A DNA stretch of 14,335 nucleotides, taken from an uncultured Collinsella sp. (GTDB lineage: Bacteria > Actinomycetota > Coriobacteriia > Coriobacteriales > Coriobacteriaceae). Location of the stretch: the NCBI GenBank assembly GCA_958427895.1, contig CAUADW010000040.1:1-14335 (forward strand), written 5' to 3'. A program made the translations under genes and the position numbers. Of the stretch, positions 1-7,659 are shown piece after piece; positions within the stretch are counted from its first letter, which is position 1, and every line of letters starts with the position of its first letter. Below the pieces are notes generated by a model. It did no database searches, was not told where the DNA came from, and was given only the letters and a program-made list of their open reading frames with translations.

Positions 1-1343
1 ACACCCTCCTCGCTGGGGAGGTCGAACATCGTCTGCTGCAGCACGTCCTCGCAGATGGAGCGCAGGCCGCGGGCGCCGGTCTTGCGGGCGAGCGCCATGC
101 GGGCGATCTCGTGCAGGGCGGCGTCCTCAAACTCAAGCTCAACGTCCTCGAGCTGGAACATCTTACGGTATTGACGCACCACGGCGTTCTTGGGCTCGGT
201 CAGGATCGACACCAGGTCGTCCTCGTCGAGCGCCTGCGTCTGGGTGACGACAGGCGTACGTCCCACAAACTCGGGGATCATGCCAAAGGCGTTGAGGTCC
301 TGCGGGAGCACCTGGCGCAGCAGGTCGTTCTCGTCGACCGAGGTGGGGCCGGCAATCTCGGAGTTAAAGCCCACGCCCTTGTTTCCCACGCGATCGGCGA
401 TGATCTTGTCCAGACCCACAAAGGCACCACCGCAGATAAACAGGATGTTGGTCGTGTCGATCTGCAGCAGCTCCTGCTGGGGATGCTTACGGCCACCGGT
501 GGGCGGAACGCTTGCCACCGTGCCCTCAAGAATCTTAAGCAGCGCCTGCTGAACGCCCTCGCCCGAAACATCGCGGGTAATGGAGAGATTCTCGGCCTTG
601 CGGGCAATCTTGTCGATCTCATCCACGTAGATAATGCCGACCTGCGCGCGCTCGATATCGCCATCGGCGGCGTTGATAAGCTTGAGCAGGATGTTCTCCA
701 CATCCTCGCCCACGTAACCTGCCTCGGTAAGCGCGGTGGCGTCGGCGATGGCAAACGGCACCTCGAGGATGCGCGCGAGCGTCTGGGCGAGCAGGGTCTT
801 ACCGGTACCGGTGGGACCGAGCAGCAAAATGTTGGACTTGGCGAGCTCCACCTCGTCCATATCATCACCGAGCTGCGAGTCCAAACCGTCGTCAAAGGCC
901 GAAAGCGCGGCGCCGCCCTCGATCACGCGGCGATAGTGGTTGTACACGGCAACCGACATGGCGCGCTTGGCGTCCTCCTGGCCCATAACATAGGCCGAAA
1001 GCTCGTCATAGATCTCGTGCGGCGTCGGCACATGCGTAATGACCTGACGGGCGTCGTCCTCGAGCTCAAAGCCCTCGGCCTCGGGGTCAACGGCGGGCTG
1101 GGACGCAGCCTGGCCGTGGTCGTTGAGGAAACCCGGGAGATTGCCGTTGCGGGCGGCGTCCATAAAGTCCGAAGCCAGGGACTCCTCAAGGATCTCGGAG
1201 CAGGCGGCGACGCACTCGTCACAGATAAAGATGTTGGTCGGGCCCTTTACGAGACGACGGACCTGGCCCTGCTCTTTTCCACAGAAGGAACAGCGGATGG
1301 GGTTGCCGTTCTCGTCAAAGTTGTCCTGCATGTTACCTGCCAT
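1..1343 (-). CDS. clpX: ATP-dependent Clp protease ATP-binding subunit ClpX (3' end outside window)
   Basis: ClpX is a AAA+ unfoldase that feeds tagged or damaged proteins into the ClpP chamber in the cytoplasm. 447 codons are present; the C-terminus lies beyond the left edge. An N-terminal zinc-binding domain has Cys at about 18, 21, 41 and 44 (CxxC, 19 residues, CxxC). The AAA+ module has Walker A GPTGTGKT (177-184), pore motif GYVG (209-212), Walker B IIYVDEID (237-244) and the RKH loop (285-287). Between the NHYRR helix and Walker A is an acidic insert of about 20 residues (roughly 143-166) absent from E. coli ClpX. The ATG lies one base after the clpP TAG, with AAGG upstream, so the two genes are co-transcribed and probably translationally coupled. 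Identification is very secure; the insert is probably lineage-specific, which is inference. Confidence 0.96.
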   Translation of the reverse strand, partial: MAGNMQDNFDENGNPIRCSFCGKEQGQVRRLVKGPTNIFICDECVAACSEILEESLASDFMDAARNGNLPGFLNDHGQAASQPAVDPEAEGFELEDDARQVITHVPTPHEIYDELSAYVMGQEDAKRAMSVAVYNHYRRVIEGGAALSAFDDGLDSQLGDDMDEVELAKSNILLLGPTGTGKTLLAQTLARILEVPFAIADATALTEAGYVGEDVENILLKLINAADGDIERAQVGIIYVDEIDKIARKAENLSITRDVSGEGVQQALLKILEGTVASVPPTGGRKHPQQELLQIDTTNILFICGGAFVGLDKIIADRVGNKGVGFNSEIAGPTSVDENDLLRQVLPQDLNAFGMIPEFVGRTPVVTQTQALDEDDLVSILTEPKNAVVRQYRKMFQLEDVELEFEDAALHEIARMALARKTGARGLRSICEDVLQQTMFDLPSEEG

Positions 1344-1344
1344 C

Positions 1345-1965
1345 CTAGGCGTCCTTCGCGGCAAGATCGCGCGAGGTGACGATACGGTCGATTAGACCGT
1401 AGTCGAGGGCCTCGGCAGCGGTCAGGTAGTTGTCGCGCTCGGTATCGGCCTGGACCTTCTCGATGGGCTGGCCCGAGGCGTCGGACAGGATCTGGTTGAG
1501 CTCGCGACGGGTCTTCTTGATCTCCTCGGCCACGATCTCGATCTCGGTCTGCTGGCCCTGGGCACCGCCGCTGGGCTGGTGAATCATGACCTTGGAGTGC
1601 GGCAGGCAGAAGCGCTTGCCCTTGGCGCCGGCCGAAAGCAGCACGGCGGCCATAGACGCGGCCATACCGACACAGATGGTGGAGACCTGCGGCTTAATGA
1701 AGTTCATGGTGTCCAGAATCGCCAGGCCGGAGTAGACCTCGCCACCGGGCGAATTGATGTAGAGCGAGATATCCTTCTCGGCATCCTGGCTCTCAAGATG
1801 CAGCAGCTGGGCAACGACCAGGTTGGCGCTGACGGAGTTGATCTCCTCGCCCAAGAAGATGATGCGGTCGTTGAGCAGGCGCGAATAGATATCGTAGCTG
1901 CGCTCGCCGCGCGGCGTCTGCTCGATAACGTATGGCACGAGGGCGGAATCGAACTTAGCGATCAT
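1345..1965 (-). CDS. clpP: ATP-dependent Clp protease proteolytic subunit ClpP
   Basis: ClpP is the serine peptidase that forms the tetradecameric chamber of the Clp protease. The 206-residue product has the catalytic triad: Ser104 in GMAAS, His129 in MIHQP and Asp178 in ERDNYL, each offset by 7 from mature E. coli ClpP numbering. It also has the conserved YINSPGG strand (69-75). The open frame extends upstream to an ATG at 1995, but I chose the ATG at 1965. A GGAG sits 6 bases before it, the protein then starts MIAKFDSALVPYV, and the length matches the family; ATGs at 1971 and 1977 are alternatives. The gene follows tig after a terminator-like palindrome and precedes clpX, the usual order. 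I see no convincing ClgR or HspR operator upstream. Confidence 0.97.
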   Translation of the reverse strand: MIAKFDSALVPYVIEQTPRGERSYDIYSRLLNDRIIFLGEEINSVSANLVVAQLLHLESQDAEKDISLYINSPGGEVYSGLAILDTMNFIKPQVSTICVGMAASMAAVLLSAGAKGKRFCLPHSKVMIHQPSGGAQGQQTEIEIVAEEIKKTRRELNQILSDASGQPIEKVQADTERDNYLTAAEALDYGLIDRIVTSRDLAAKDA

Positions 1966-2011
1966 ACGCATCTCCATTTCTCTCTTGCGGACCAAATTGG
2001 TTCTAGATAAA

Positions 2012-2052
2012 CGTACGGTGCCCGCATGCTATGCATTGGCTGGCACCGTACG
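2012..2052 (-). terminator. Palindrome after tig, probable intrinsic terminator
   Basis: A perfect 11-base inverted repeat (CGTACGGTGCC at 2012-2022, GGCACCGTACG at 2042-2052) encloses a 19-base loop that can itself pair GCAT with ATGC. On the minus strand the second arm is followed at once by TTTATCT, a moderate U-tract. It lies 77 bases past the tig stop and 47 before the clpP start, so it would separate tig from clpPX. The U-tract is interrupted, so partial readthrough or a regulatory hairpin is also possible. Confidence 0.55.
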
Positions 2053-2128
2053 AAACAACCGGATAACCGGCTTATAACTTTACCCCATCACGGGCGCATC
2101 CATGCGCTCGCAGGAAAGGTGGCGAGAA

Positions 2129-3427
2129 TTACTCGGCGTCCTTGGCGGTCTCGTCGACCTCGGTCACCTTGGCGTTCTCGACCAGGTGATCGACGGCCTT
2201 GGAGCGACGGATGGACTCGCGGACGGCAGGCATGCGGCCATCGGCGATGAACTCGGCCTTGGAAGCCTCGACGTCCTTGACGCCGGCCTTCTCGAACTCG
2301 GCGTTAATGTCGTCCTCGGTGACCTCGATCTTGAGCTCACGGGCGAGAGCGTCGAGCGCAAGGGACTCACGGGCGACGTCGTTGGCCTGCTTGTGCAGGT
2401 CGCCGATGAACTGCTCCATGGTCAGGCCGGAAGCGGGCAGCCAGGTGTCCAGGGTCATGCCGCGGGCAGCGAGGTTGGACAGGAAGTTCTGGCCGAGCTC
2501 CTCAAAGACGGACTGCTCGTAGTCGGCGTCCATCTCGTCGAGCTGCAGACGCTCGGCGAGAGCGGAGACGCAACGGTTCTCCTTTTCGGCCGGCAGGCGG
2601 GAAGCCTTGTCCTGCTCGATCTCGATCTTGATGGCGTCGCGCATAGCGTCGATGCTGTCAAAGCCAAAGTCGGACTTGACGAGCTCGTCGGTGAGCTCGG
2701 GGGTGTTGCGGACCTTGATGCCCTTGACGGTGACCTCGACAGTGTGGGTCTCGGCCTCCTCGCCCTCCTCGACCTCGTCGGTCCAGGTGACGGTCTTGAC
2801 GTCGTCAACGTTGGCGCCGATCAGGGCCTCGTTGAACTCCTTGGGGTTGCTATCGCTGCCGGCGATGAGCATGCGGCCCTCGGCGGCGAAGTTGTCGGCG
2901 TTCTCGACGGCCTTGAGGTCGACGGTAACGTAGTCCTCGGCCTCGACGGCGCGACCCTCGACGTCCTCGAAGGTGGCACGGTAGTTGAGGAGCATCTCGA
3001 CCTGGTTGTTGATCTCGGACTCGGTGACCTCCGCGGGAGGCATCTCGATCTCGACGGCGTCGAAGGAGGAGAGCTCGGCAGCAGGACGCAGGGAGAACTC
3101 GACGGTGTAGGTGTAGTCCTCGTGATCCTTGGCGAGATCGAGCTCCTTGTAGTCACCGTTCTTGGTGGGGACGATGTCCAGCTCGTTGAGGACGACGGGC
3201 TCGTTGGCGGCGATCAGGTCGTTGGTGGCCTGAGCGAGGGTAGCCTCGGCGCCAAGGGCGGAGTCGATGACCGGACGGGGAGCCTTGCCGGCGCGGAAGC
3301 CCGGGAAGCGGTACTTCTTGGCGGTGTCCTTGTAGGCCTTCTTAATCGCGGCGTCGACGTCGGCGGCCGGGATGGTGACCGTAGCGGTGAGCTTGGCGTC
3401 CTTGACGTCAGAAGCGGTGATGTTCAA
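2129..3427 (-). CDS. tig: Trigger factor (ribosome-associated chaperone, peptidyl-prolyl isomerase)
   Basis: Trigger factor binds at the ribosome exit tunnel and shields nascent chains. The 432-residue product, close to the family norm, has the ribosome-binding signature GFRAGKAP (43-50). A central FKBP-like isomerase domain follows (region around EDYVTVDLKAVENADNF), then the helical C-terminal chaperone arms and an acidic tail. Start choice: the frame is open to an ATG at 3484 and an ATG at 3442. However, a full AGGAGG at 3439-3434 lies inside that extension, exactly 6 bases before the TTG at 3427. That TTG gives a protein beginning MNITASDVKDAKL, the usual family N-terminus. A GTG at 3430 is too close to the Shine-Dalgarno site. 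The gene lies downstream of tRNA-Leu and upstream of clpP-clpX, a common bacterial arrangement. Confidence 0.95.
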   Translation of the reverse strand: MNITASDVKDAKLTATVTIPAADVDAAIKKAYKDTAKKYRFPGFRAGKAPRPVIDSALGAEATLAQATNDLIAANEPVVLNELDIVPTKNGDYKELDLAKDHEDYTYTVEFSLRPAAELSSFDAVEIEMPPAEVTESEINNQVEMLLNYRATFEDVEGRAVEAEDYVTVDLKAVENADNFAAEGRMLIAGSDSNPKEFNEALIGANVDDVKTVTWTDEVEEGEEAETHTVEVTVKGIKVRNTPELTDELVKSDFGFDSIDAMRDAIKIEIEQDKASRLPAEKENRCVSALAERLQLDEMDADYEQSVFEELGQNFLSNLAARGMTLDTWLPASGLTMEQFIGDLHKQANDVARESLALDALARELKIEVTEDDINAEFEKAGVKDVEASKAEFIADGRMPAVRESIRRSKAVDHLVENAKVTEVDETAKDAE

Positions 3428-3490
3428 CACGTTCCTCCTCATACTGCCCAGCTTATCTGAGGTGCTGGTACCTTTATGCAACAAAGAGTC

Positions 3491-3510
3491 GCGACGGCAG
3501 GAGCCGACGC
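3491..3510 (-). other. Short imperfect hairpin between tRNA-Leu and tig
   Basis: GCGACGGC and GCCGACGC form an 8-base inverted repeat with one central mismatch and a 4-base loop, placed 9 bases after the tRNA-Leu CCA end. On the minus strand it is followed by GACTCTTTG, so it could be a weak terminator or a tRNA 3'-processing hairpin. The T-run is poor, hence low confidence. Confidence 0.3.
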
Positions 3511-3518
3511 AGGTGCGT

Positions 3519-3602
3519 TGGTGCGGGCGAAAGGACTCGAACCTTCACGGGAATCCCACCAGAACCTAAATCTGGCGCGTCTACCAATTCCGCCACGCCC
3601 GC
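3519..3602 (-). tRNA. tRNA-Leu (anticodon UAG), CCA encoded
   Basis: On the minus strand the sequence folds as a class II tRNA. The 7-bp acceptor is GCGGGCG with CGCCCGC. The D arm contains GGTAGAC. The anticodon stem CCAGA/TCTGG encloses loop TTTAGGT with anticodon TAG. A variable arm contains GGGATTCCC, the T arm contains GGTTCGAGTCC, the discriminator is A, and CCA is encoded at 3521-3519. A long variable arm plus anticodon UAG identifies a leucine tRNA reading CUA and other CUN codons. It stands alone upstream of tig with its own candidate promoter. Confidence 0.96.
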
Positions 3603-3621
3603 ATGAGCGCACAGACTAGGA

Positions 3622-3630
3622 ATGATAGCA
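3622..3630 (-). promoter_or_regulatory. Candidate extended -10 promoter for tRNA-Leu
   Basis: On the minus strand TGC-TATCAT forms an extended -10 element ending 19 bases before the tRNA 5' end. That would put the start of transcription about 10 to 13 bases upstream of the mature tRNA. No good -35 is visible 17 bases further up. The call rests on position and the TGn-TATCAT match only. Confidence 0.4.
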
Positions 3631-3688
3631 GATACGAACGACAAGCGCACGCACACCTTTTACAAGCTCACGACCTCACCACGAGTGC

Positions 3689-3713
3689 AAAAGGCGGGAC
3701 GAGTTGCCCCGCC
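3689..3713 (-). terminator. Intrinsic terminator of the FAD/molybdenum hydroxylase operon
   Basis: On the minus strand GGCGGG (3713-3708), a 9-base loop and CCCGCC (3698-3693) are followed directly by TTTTGC. This begins 30 bases beyond the TAA of the molybdopterin subunit. A tandem GGCGGGGCGGGG gives an alternative left arm. The GC-rich stem plus U-tract is a standard intrinsic terminator. Confidence 0.7.
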
Positions 3714-3742
3714 CCGCCAATTACGACTTGTTCGCTGACCTG

Positions 3743-6574
3743 TTACTCCCCCAGCAGGGCCTTCTCGGGCGTGATCGGCAGCGAGCGAACCTGGTGGCCG
3801 GTGGCGTGTGCCACGGCCGAGGCCACGGCGGCGAGCGGCGTGTTGATGACGACCTCGCCGATCGACTTGGCGCCAAACGGGCCCGTCGGCTCGTAGCTCG
3901 GCTCAAAGGCCACGCGAATACTGCCGATATCCAGGCGCGTGGGCAGCTTGTAGCTCATAAAGTTGCCGGTGCGCAGGCGGCCGCGCTCATCATGCTCGAC
4001 GATTTCGTAGAGCGCGTGGCCGATACCCTGGGCAATGCCGCCCTCGGCCTGGACGCGCGCGAGCGCCTCGTTGATCACGGTGCCGCAGTCCACAGCCGCC
4101 GCGTAGTCCACCACAGTCACCTTGCCGGTGGCCTTGTCGACCTCGACCTCGGCAATGCCGGCCATAAACGGCGGGGGCGAAACGGGCAGGCAGGCAGAGG
4201 CATGCGAGGTGAGCGCGTCGCCGCCTGCGATGTTCTTGACGCACAGGTTGGCAAAGTCGCGCAGCGTAAGGTAGCGGTTCTGCTCACGCGCGGCACGCTC
4301 GTCGGACAGGCGCACGTACTGACCATCAAAGACCACGTCGGCGGCGTCCACGTCCCACATCTGGGCGGCCTTGGCGCAGATCTTCTCACGCAGCTCGGTC
4401 GCGGCGTTCTTGGCGGCAAGGCCCGTCACGTACGTACCCGAGCTCGCGTACGAGCCGGCATCGAACGGCGACACGTCGGTGTCCACGCCGCGTACCACGA
4501 TCAGCGAGCTCTCAACGCCCAGCTCCTCGGCGGCAATCTGCGCCAGGATCGTGTCGACGCCCATGCCGTTATCGGTGGCGCCGGTGCCAATGGTAATGAA
4601 GCCGTCCTCTTCAAGGCGCATGTCGATGCCGGCGATATCCACGTTGGAGATGCCCGAGCCCTGCATGGTAAGCGCGCAGCCCAGGGCGCGCACGCGGTCG
4701 CCCAGGTCCACGGCCAGCGGCTTGTCGCGCCAGCCGATCATGTCCATCGCGCGCAGCAGGCAGCGGTCGAGCGCGCAGGCGTTGAGCTTCTCGTTGTAGT
4801 ACTGCGGCATGATCTCGCCCTCGCGCACGATGTTCTTAAGGCGCAGGTCGGCGGGGTCCATGTGCAGCATGTCGGCGAGCTCGTTGACGGCGCTCTCCAC
4901 GGCAAACTGGCCCTGGGTGGCACCGTAGCCGCGATATGCGCCGCCGCGGTTGGTGTTGGTGTAGACGGCGTCCCACCTAAAGCGGCTCGCCTTCACGTGG
5001 TTGTAGATGGGCAGGCTCTTGTGGCCCGAGAGGCCGATCGTCGTGGTGGCGTGCTCGCCGTACGCGCCGGCGTTGGACAGCGTGTGCAGATCGATGGCCG
5101 TGATGGTGCCGTCGTTCATGGCGCCCAGCTTAACGGTCATCTGCATCTGGTGGCGCGAGTTGCCCGCGGTGATGGTCTCCTCACGGGTGTAGCAACAGTA
5201 GCTCGGGCGGCCGGTCTGCTGGGTGACGAATGCCACGAAGATCTCGCAGCAGCCCGTCTGCTTGGAGCCAAAACCGCCACCGATGCGCGGCTTAATGACC
5301 TGCACCTGCGACTGCGGAATGTCGAGCGACTGCGCGACCATGCGGCGCACGTGGAAGGGCACCTGCGTAGAGGTGGTCACCGAGATGCGGCCGAAGGCGT
5401 CGGTCGTCGCGAAGGCGCGGAAGGTCTCCATAGGCGCGGTCTGCGTGGCCTGGCTGGTGTAGGTGCGCTCAAAGACAATGTCGCTCTGAGCGAACGCCTC
5501 GTCCAAGTCGCCAAAGTCGCTGGTACCGCTGCACACCAGGTTGCGGGACACGTCGCCGCCCTGCGGGAACATAAAGGTCACGTCGCCCTCGGGGTGGACC
5601 ACGATGTCGTTATCGAGCGCCTGGGTAAAGTCGAGCAGCGGCTCGAGCACCTCGTAGTCGACCTTGATGAGCTTGAGTGCCTTGTCGGCAGCCTCTTCGG
5701 TCTCGGCAGCGACGATTGCCACCTCTTCGTTTTGGTAACGGACGAGGTTCTCGAGAATCAGACGGTCGTAAGGCGAAGGCTGCGGATAGCTCTGGCCGGC
5801 GATGGTAAAGCGGCGCTTGGGCACGTCCTCGTAGGTGTAGACGCCCACGACGCCGGGCACCTTCAGGGCGCGCGACGTATCGATGGAGCGGATCTTGGCG
5901 CGGGCATAGGGACTGCGCTTGAGTTTGACGATGAGCGCACCGGCGGGCACCATATCGCCGGTGTAGACGGGACGGCCCTCGAGCAGAGCCTTCGAGTCCT
6001 TCTTGGGTTGCTTGTGGGTAATCTGCTTGTAAGTGACGCCGTCGCAGCTGGTGTCGTTGACCGGCAGCTCGGGCATCTCGAAGCCCACCTGCACGCCGGA
6101 CTCGTTGAGGAAGCGCACGATGGCGCGCAGCTGACTCTCGTAGCCGCTACAACGGCAGAGGTTGCCGGCCAGCTGGCGCGACAGCTCCTCGCGCGTGGCG
6201 ACGAGGCTCGGGTCCTCCTTGGCGGCACGGGCAAGCGCCAGTACGTTCATGATAAGGCCGGGGGCGCAAAAACCGCACTGTTCGGCGCCTTCGGCAGCCA
6301 TTGCGCGGGTCAGTGCCTCAGACTCGGCCTTGAGACCCTCGAGTGTGGTGATGGAGCGGCCCTCAACACGGGCGGCGGGAACCGAGCAGCTCAGCACCGG
6401 GTCGTCGTCGAGCCACACCGTGCACAGGCCGCAGTTGGTGGTCTCACAGGCGCAGCGCACCGACGCACAGCCCTGCTCGCGCAACAGTGCAAAGAGCATG
6501 GTGTCGGGGGCAATCTGAACCTTGACCTTACGGCCGTTGAGCGTAAAGGAAAGATCGATGAGTTTGGCAGCCAT
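3743..6574 (-). CDS. Fused [2Fe-2S]/molybdopterin subunit of a xanthine dehydrogenase-family hydroxylase (XdhD-like)
   Basis: This 943-residue protein combines two parts that are separate subunits in many relatives. The N-terminal ferredoxin-like half has Cys43, 48, 51 and 63 (plant-type [2Fe-2S]) and CGFC (100-103) with CRC (140-142) for the second cluster. From about residue 200 comes the Mo-binding portion: GGGFGSKQ (432-439), AYRGYGATQ (546-554, Arg where bovine xanthine dehydrogenase has substrate-binding Arg880) and GAKSIGE (901-907, with Glu907 as the expected catalytic base). The fusion and the separate FAD partner match E. coli XdhD/YgfM and proposed selenium-dependent molybdenum hydroxylases. 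Its ATG overlaps the FAD-subunit TAA by one base, with GAGGTG upstream. Substrate is not settled: a purine is plausible, another N-heterocycle possible. Such enzymes carry labile selenium, not Sec, and no in-frame UGA is seen. Confidence 0.88.
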   Translation of the reverse strand: MAAKLIDLSFTLNGRKVKVQIAPDTMLFALLREQGCASVRCACETTNCGLCTVWLDDDPVLSCSVPAARVEGRSITTLEGLKAESEALTRAMAAEGAEQCGFCAPGLIMNVLALARAAKEDPSLVATREELSRQLAGNLCRCSGYESQLRAIVRFLNESGVQVGFEMPELPVNDTSCDGVTYKQITHKQPKKDSKALLEGRPVYTGDMVPAGALIVKLKRSPYARAKIRSIDTSRALKVPGVVGVYTYEDVPKRRFTIAGQSYPQPSPYDRLILENLVRYQNEEVAIVAAETEEAADKALKLIKVDYEVLEPLLDFTQALDNDIVVHPEGDVTFMFPQGGDVSRNLVCSGTSDFGDLDEAFAQSDIVFERTYTSQATQTAPMETFRAFATTDAFGRISVTTSTQVPFHVRRMVAQSLDIPQSQVQVIKPRIGGGFGSKQTGCCEIFVAFVTQQTGRPSYCCYTREETITAGNSRHQMQMTVKLGAMNDGTITAIDLHTLSNAGAYGEHATTTIGLSGHKSLPIYNHVKASRFRWDAVYTNTNRGGAYRGYGATQGQFAVESAVNELADMLHMDPADLRLKNIVREGEIMPQYYNEKLNACALDRCLLRAMDMIGWRDKPLAVDLGDRVRALGCALTMQGSGISNVDIAGIDMRLEEDGFITIGTGATDNGMGVDTILAQIAAEELGVESSLIVVRGVDTDVSPFDAGSYASSGTYVTGLAAKNAATELREKICAKAAQMWDVDAADVVFDGQYVRLSDERAAREQNRYLTLRDFANLCVKNIAGGDALTSHASACLPVSPPPFMAGIAEVEVDKATGKVTVVDYAAAVDCGTVINEALARVQAEGGIAQGIGHALYEIVEHDERGRLRTGNFMSYKLPTRLDIGSIRVAFEPSYEPTGPFGAKSIGEVVINTPLAAVASAVAHATGHQVRSLPITPEKALLGE

Positions 6575-7488
6575 TAGCGCACCTCGCTAGAATCGACGCC
6601 GGGCACGCGGCGGCAGGAATACTCGTCCGTGGCAAACTTAGGCACTTGCACGGTCTCGAGCTCGCGGGCAAGCGCGGCCGAAAGCTCGATGCCGGCGGCG
6701 CGACGCACAGCCTGAATCGCCAGCGGGGCCGAGATGCGACGGCGGTAGTCAGCCGAGCCCCACATGTTGGTGCCGTAGCTCAGCGCGCGTACGGACGCGG
6801 CCAGGGCACGCAGCTCGTCCTCGGAAGGCCGCTCGTTCACCAGGCCGCATGCCTCGCCCTGCAGCAGAGTCGCGCGCAGCGGGCGGGCACCCACGGTGAC
6901 ATGCCAGCTGTTGTCCCACCAGGCGGCGGTGACGTTTAAGGAGGGGAAGTCGGTCGCGGCCTTGCGCACGGCCTCGTAGCTCGCACGGTAGTCGTGCTTG
7001 ACGACCACGATGTGCTCGATCACGTCGCGCACGTAACCCATGTCCACGAACTCGGCGAGCGGCACGCGGCCGGCGCCCGTCAACTCAACATAGGAATCGA
7101 GCGCGAGAAAGGCGGAGAGAACGTCCGAGAAGCCAAAGCGGCCGTAGATGCTGCCACCCACCGTGGCGGTATTGCGCAGCTGCACGCCCACGATATCGTG
7201 GACGGCGAACTCAAAGACGTTGTTGACAAGCGCGTTGAGCTCGACATGGCGCTCGAGCTGGCGCAGGGTGCACATGGCGCCGATGCGAAACTCGGTCTCG
7301 GTCTCCTCGATCTGATCGAGTCCGCAGGCAGAAAGGTCAATCGCCGTCGCCACGCGACGCGAACCCAGGCGCATCCAGATGCCGCCGCCCACAATCTTGT
7401 TGTTGCGGTTCTTCTGTAAGAGCTCATAGGCTTCGGCCGCGTTTCCAACACGGACGTAGGTACCGAACTTGAGCACGTTCTCCCCCAT
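6574..7488 (-). CDS. FAD-binding subunit of the xanthine dehydrogenase-family hydroxylase
   Basis: This 304-residue protein of the PCMH-type FAD family passes electrons between the partner's [2Fe-2S] clusters and NAD(P) or another acceptor. The two flavin-binding segments are visible: VGGGIWMRLG (33-42, in place of the common AGGT-x-L) and LRNTATVGGSIYGRFG (104-119), followed by a CO dehydrogenase flavoprotein-like C-terminal domain. It resembles E. coli YgfM but is somewhat longer. Its stop forms TAATG with the next gene, so the two are translationally coupled. The start is uncertain: the ATG at 7488 has GAAGAG directly against it, while GGGGGAG just inside the frame could instead serve a GTG at 7476. 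It is the first gene of its operon, downstream of a long palindrome. Confidence 0.9.
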   Translation of the reverse strand: MGENVLKFGTYVRVGNAAEAYELLQKNRNNKIVGGGIWMRLGSRRVATAIDLSACGLDQIEETETEFRIGAMCTLRQLERHVELNALVNNVFEFAVHDIVGVQLRNTATVGGSIYGRFGFSDVLSAFLALDSYVELTGAGRVPLAEFVDMGYVRDVIEHIVVVKHDYRASYEAVRKAATDFPSLNVTAAWWDNSWHVTVGARPLRATLLQGEACGLVNERPSEDELRALAASVRALSYGTNMWGSADYRRRISAPLAIQAVRRAAGIELSAALARELETVQVPKFATDEYSCRRVPGVDSSEVR

Positions 7489-7512
7489 CTCTTCACTTGT
7501 CCAGTACTTTTA

Positions 7513-7521
7513 AGTGTACCA
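7513..7521 (-). promoter_or_regulatory. Weak candidate extended -10 promoter for the hydroxylase operon
   Basis: On the minus strand TGG-TACACT reads as an extended -10 whose edge is 24 bases upstream of the FAD-subunit ATG. It overlaps an imperfect dyad (GTAC-ACTTAAAA-GTAC, 6 of 8 positions paired) that could be an operator. No -35 is recognisable at 16 to 18 bases, so this is tentative. Confidence 0.28.
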
Positions 7522-7567
7522 AACGAGGGGCCGCACACCGTTTTAGGACAAAATCCACCCACCCATC

Positions 7568-7642
7568 CATAACTTGCGGTGAAATACGGACTGATTAGCC
7601 ATTCTGGGACGCTAAACAGTCCGTATTTCACCGCAAGTTATG
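7568..7642. repeat. Long palindromic element A, perfect 26-bp arms
   Basis: Bases 7568-7593 and 7617-7642 are exact reverse complements over 26 positions. After one A-A mismatch the pairing resumes with TTAGC/GCTAA (7595-7599, 7611-7615) around an 11-base loop, giving 31 bp of stem. The outer arm contains TTGCGGTGAAATA, a core shared with the palindrome at 10684-10749. It lies between the gdhA terminator and the hydroxylase operon. No U-tract follows on either strand, so it is not a simple intrinsic terminator. A dispersed intergenic repeat is my best reading. Confidence 0.85.
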
Positions 7643-7659
7643 AAGAGTCCTCCGGGATA

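Noticed and set aside
111..1379. Plus-strand open frame of 422 codons antisense to clpX
   Set aside because: It is a codon-bias shadow of clpX, whose zinc finger, Walker A, Walker B and pore motifs are all clear on the minus strand.
2094..2107. Palindrome GCGCATCCATGCGC just after tig
   Set aside because: Six-base arms with a 2-base loop are sterically poor as a hairpin and no T-tract follows; it could arise by chance in GC-rich DNA. No function assigned.
2102..3460. Plus-strand open frame of 452 codons antisense to tig
   Set aside because: Low-complexity Val/Gly/Leu/Asp composition created by codon bias of trigger factor on the other strand; no family resemblance and no ribosome binding site.
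3704..6577. Plus-strand open frame of 957 codons fully antisense to the molybdopterin subunit
   Set aside because: Composition is Ala/Gly/His/Val-rich with no recognisable motif, and it mirrors the GC-biased codons of a clear enzyme gene. It is a shadow of the minus-strand gene.
7568..7642. Element A as gdhA intrinsic terminator
   Set aside because: A better terminator with a 10-bp stem and TTTTCT tract lies nearer the gdhA stop (7660-7692), and element A has no U-tract.
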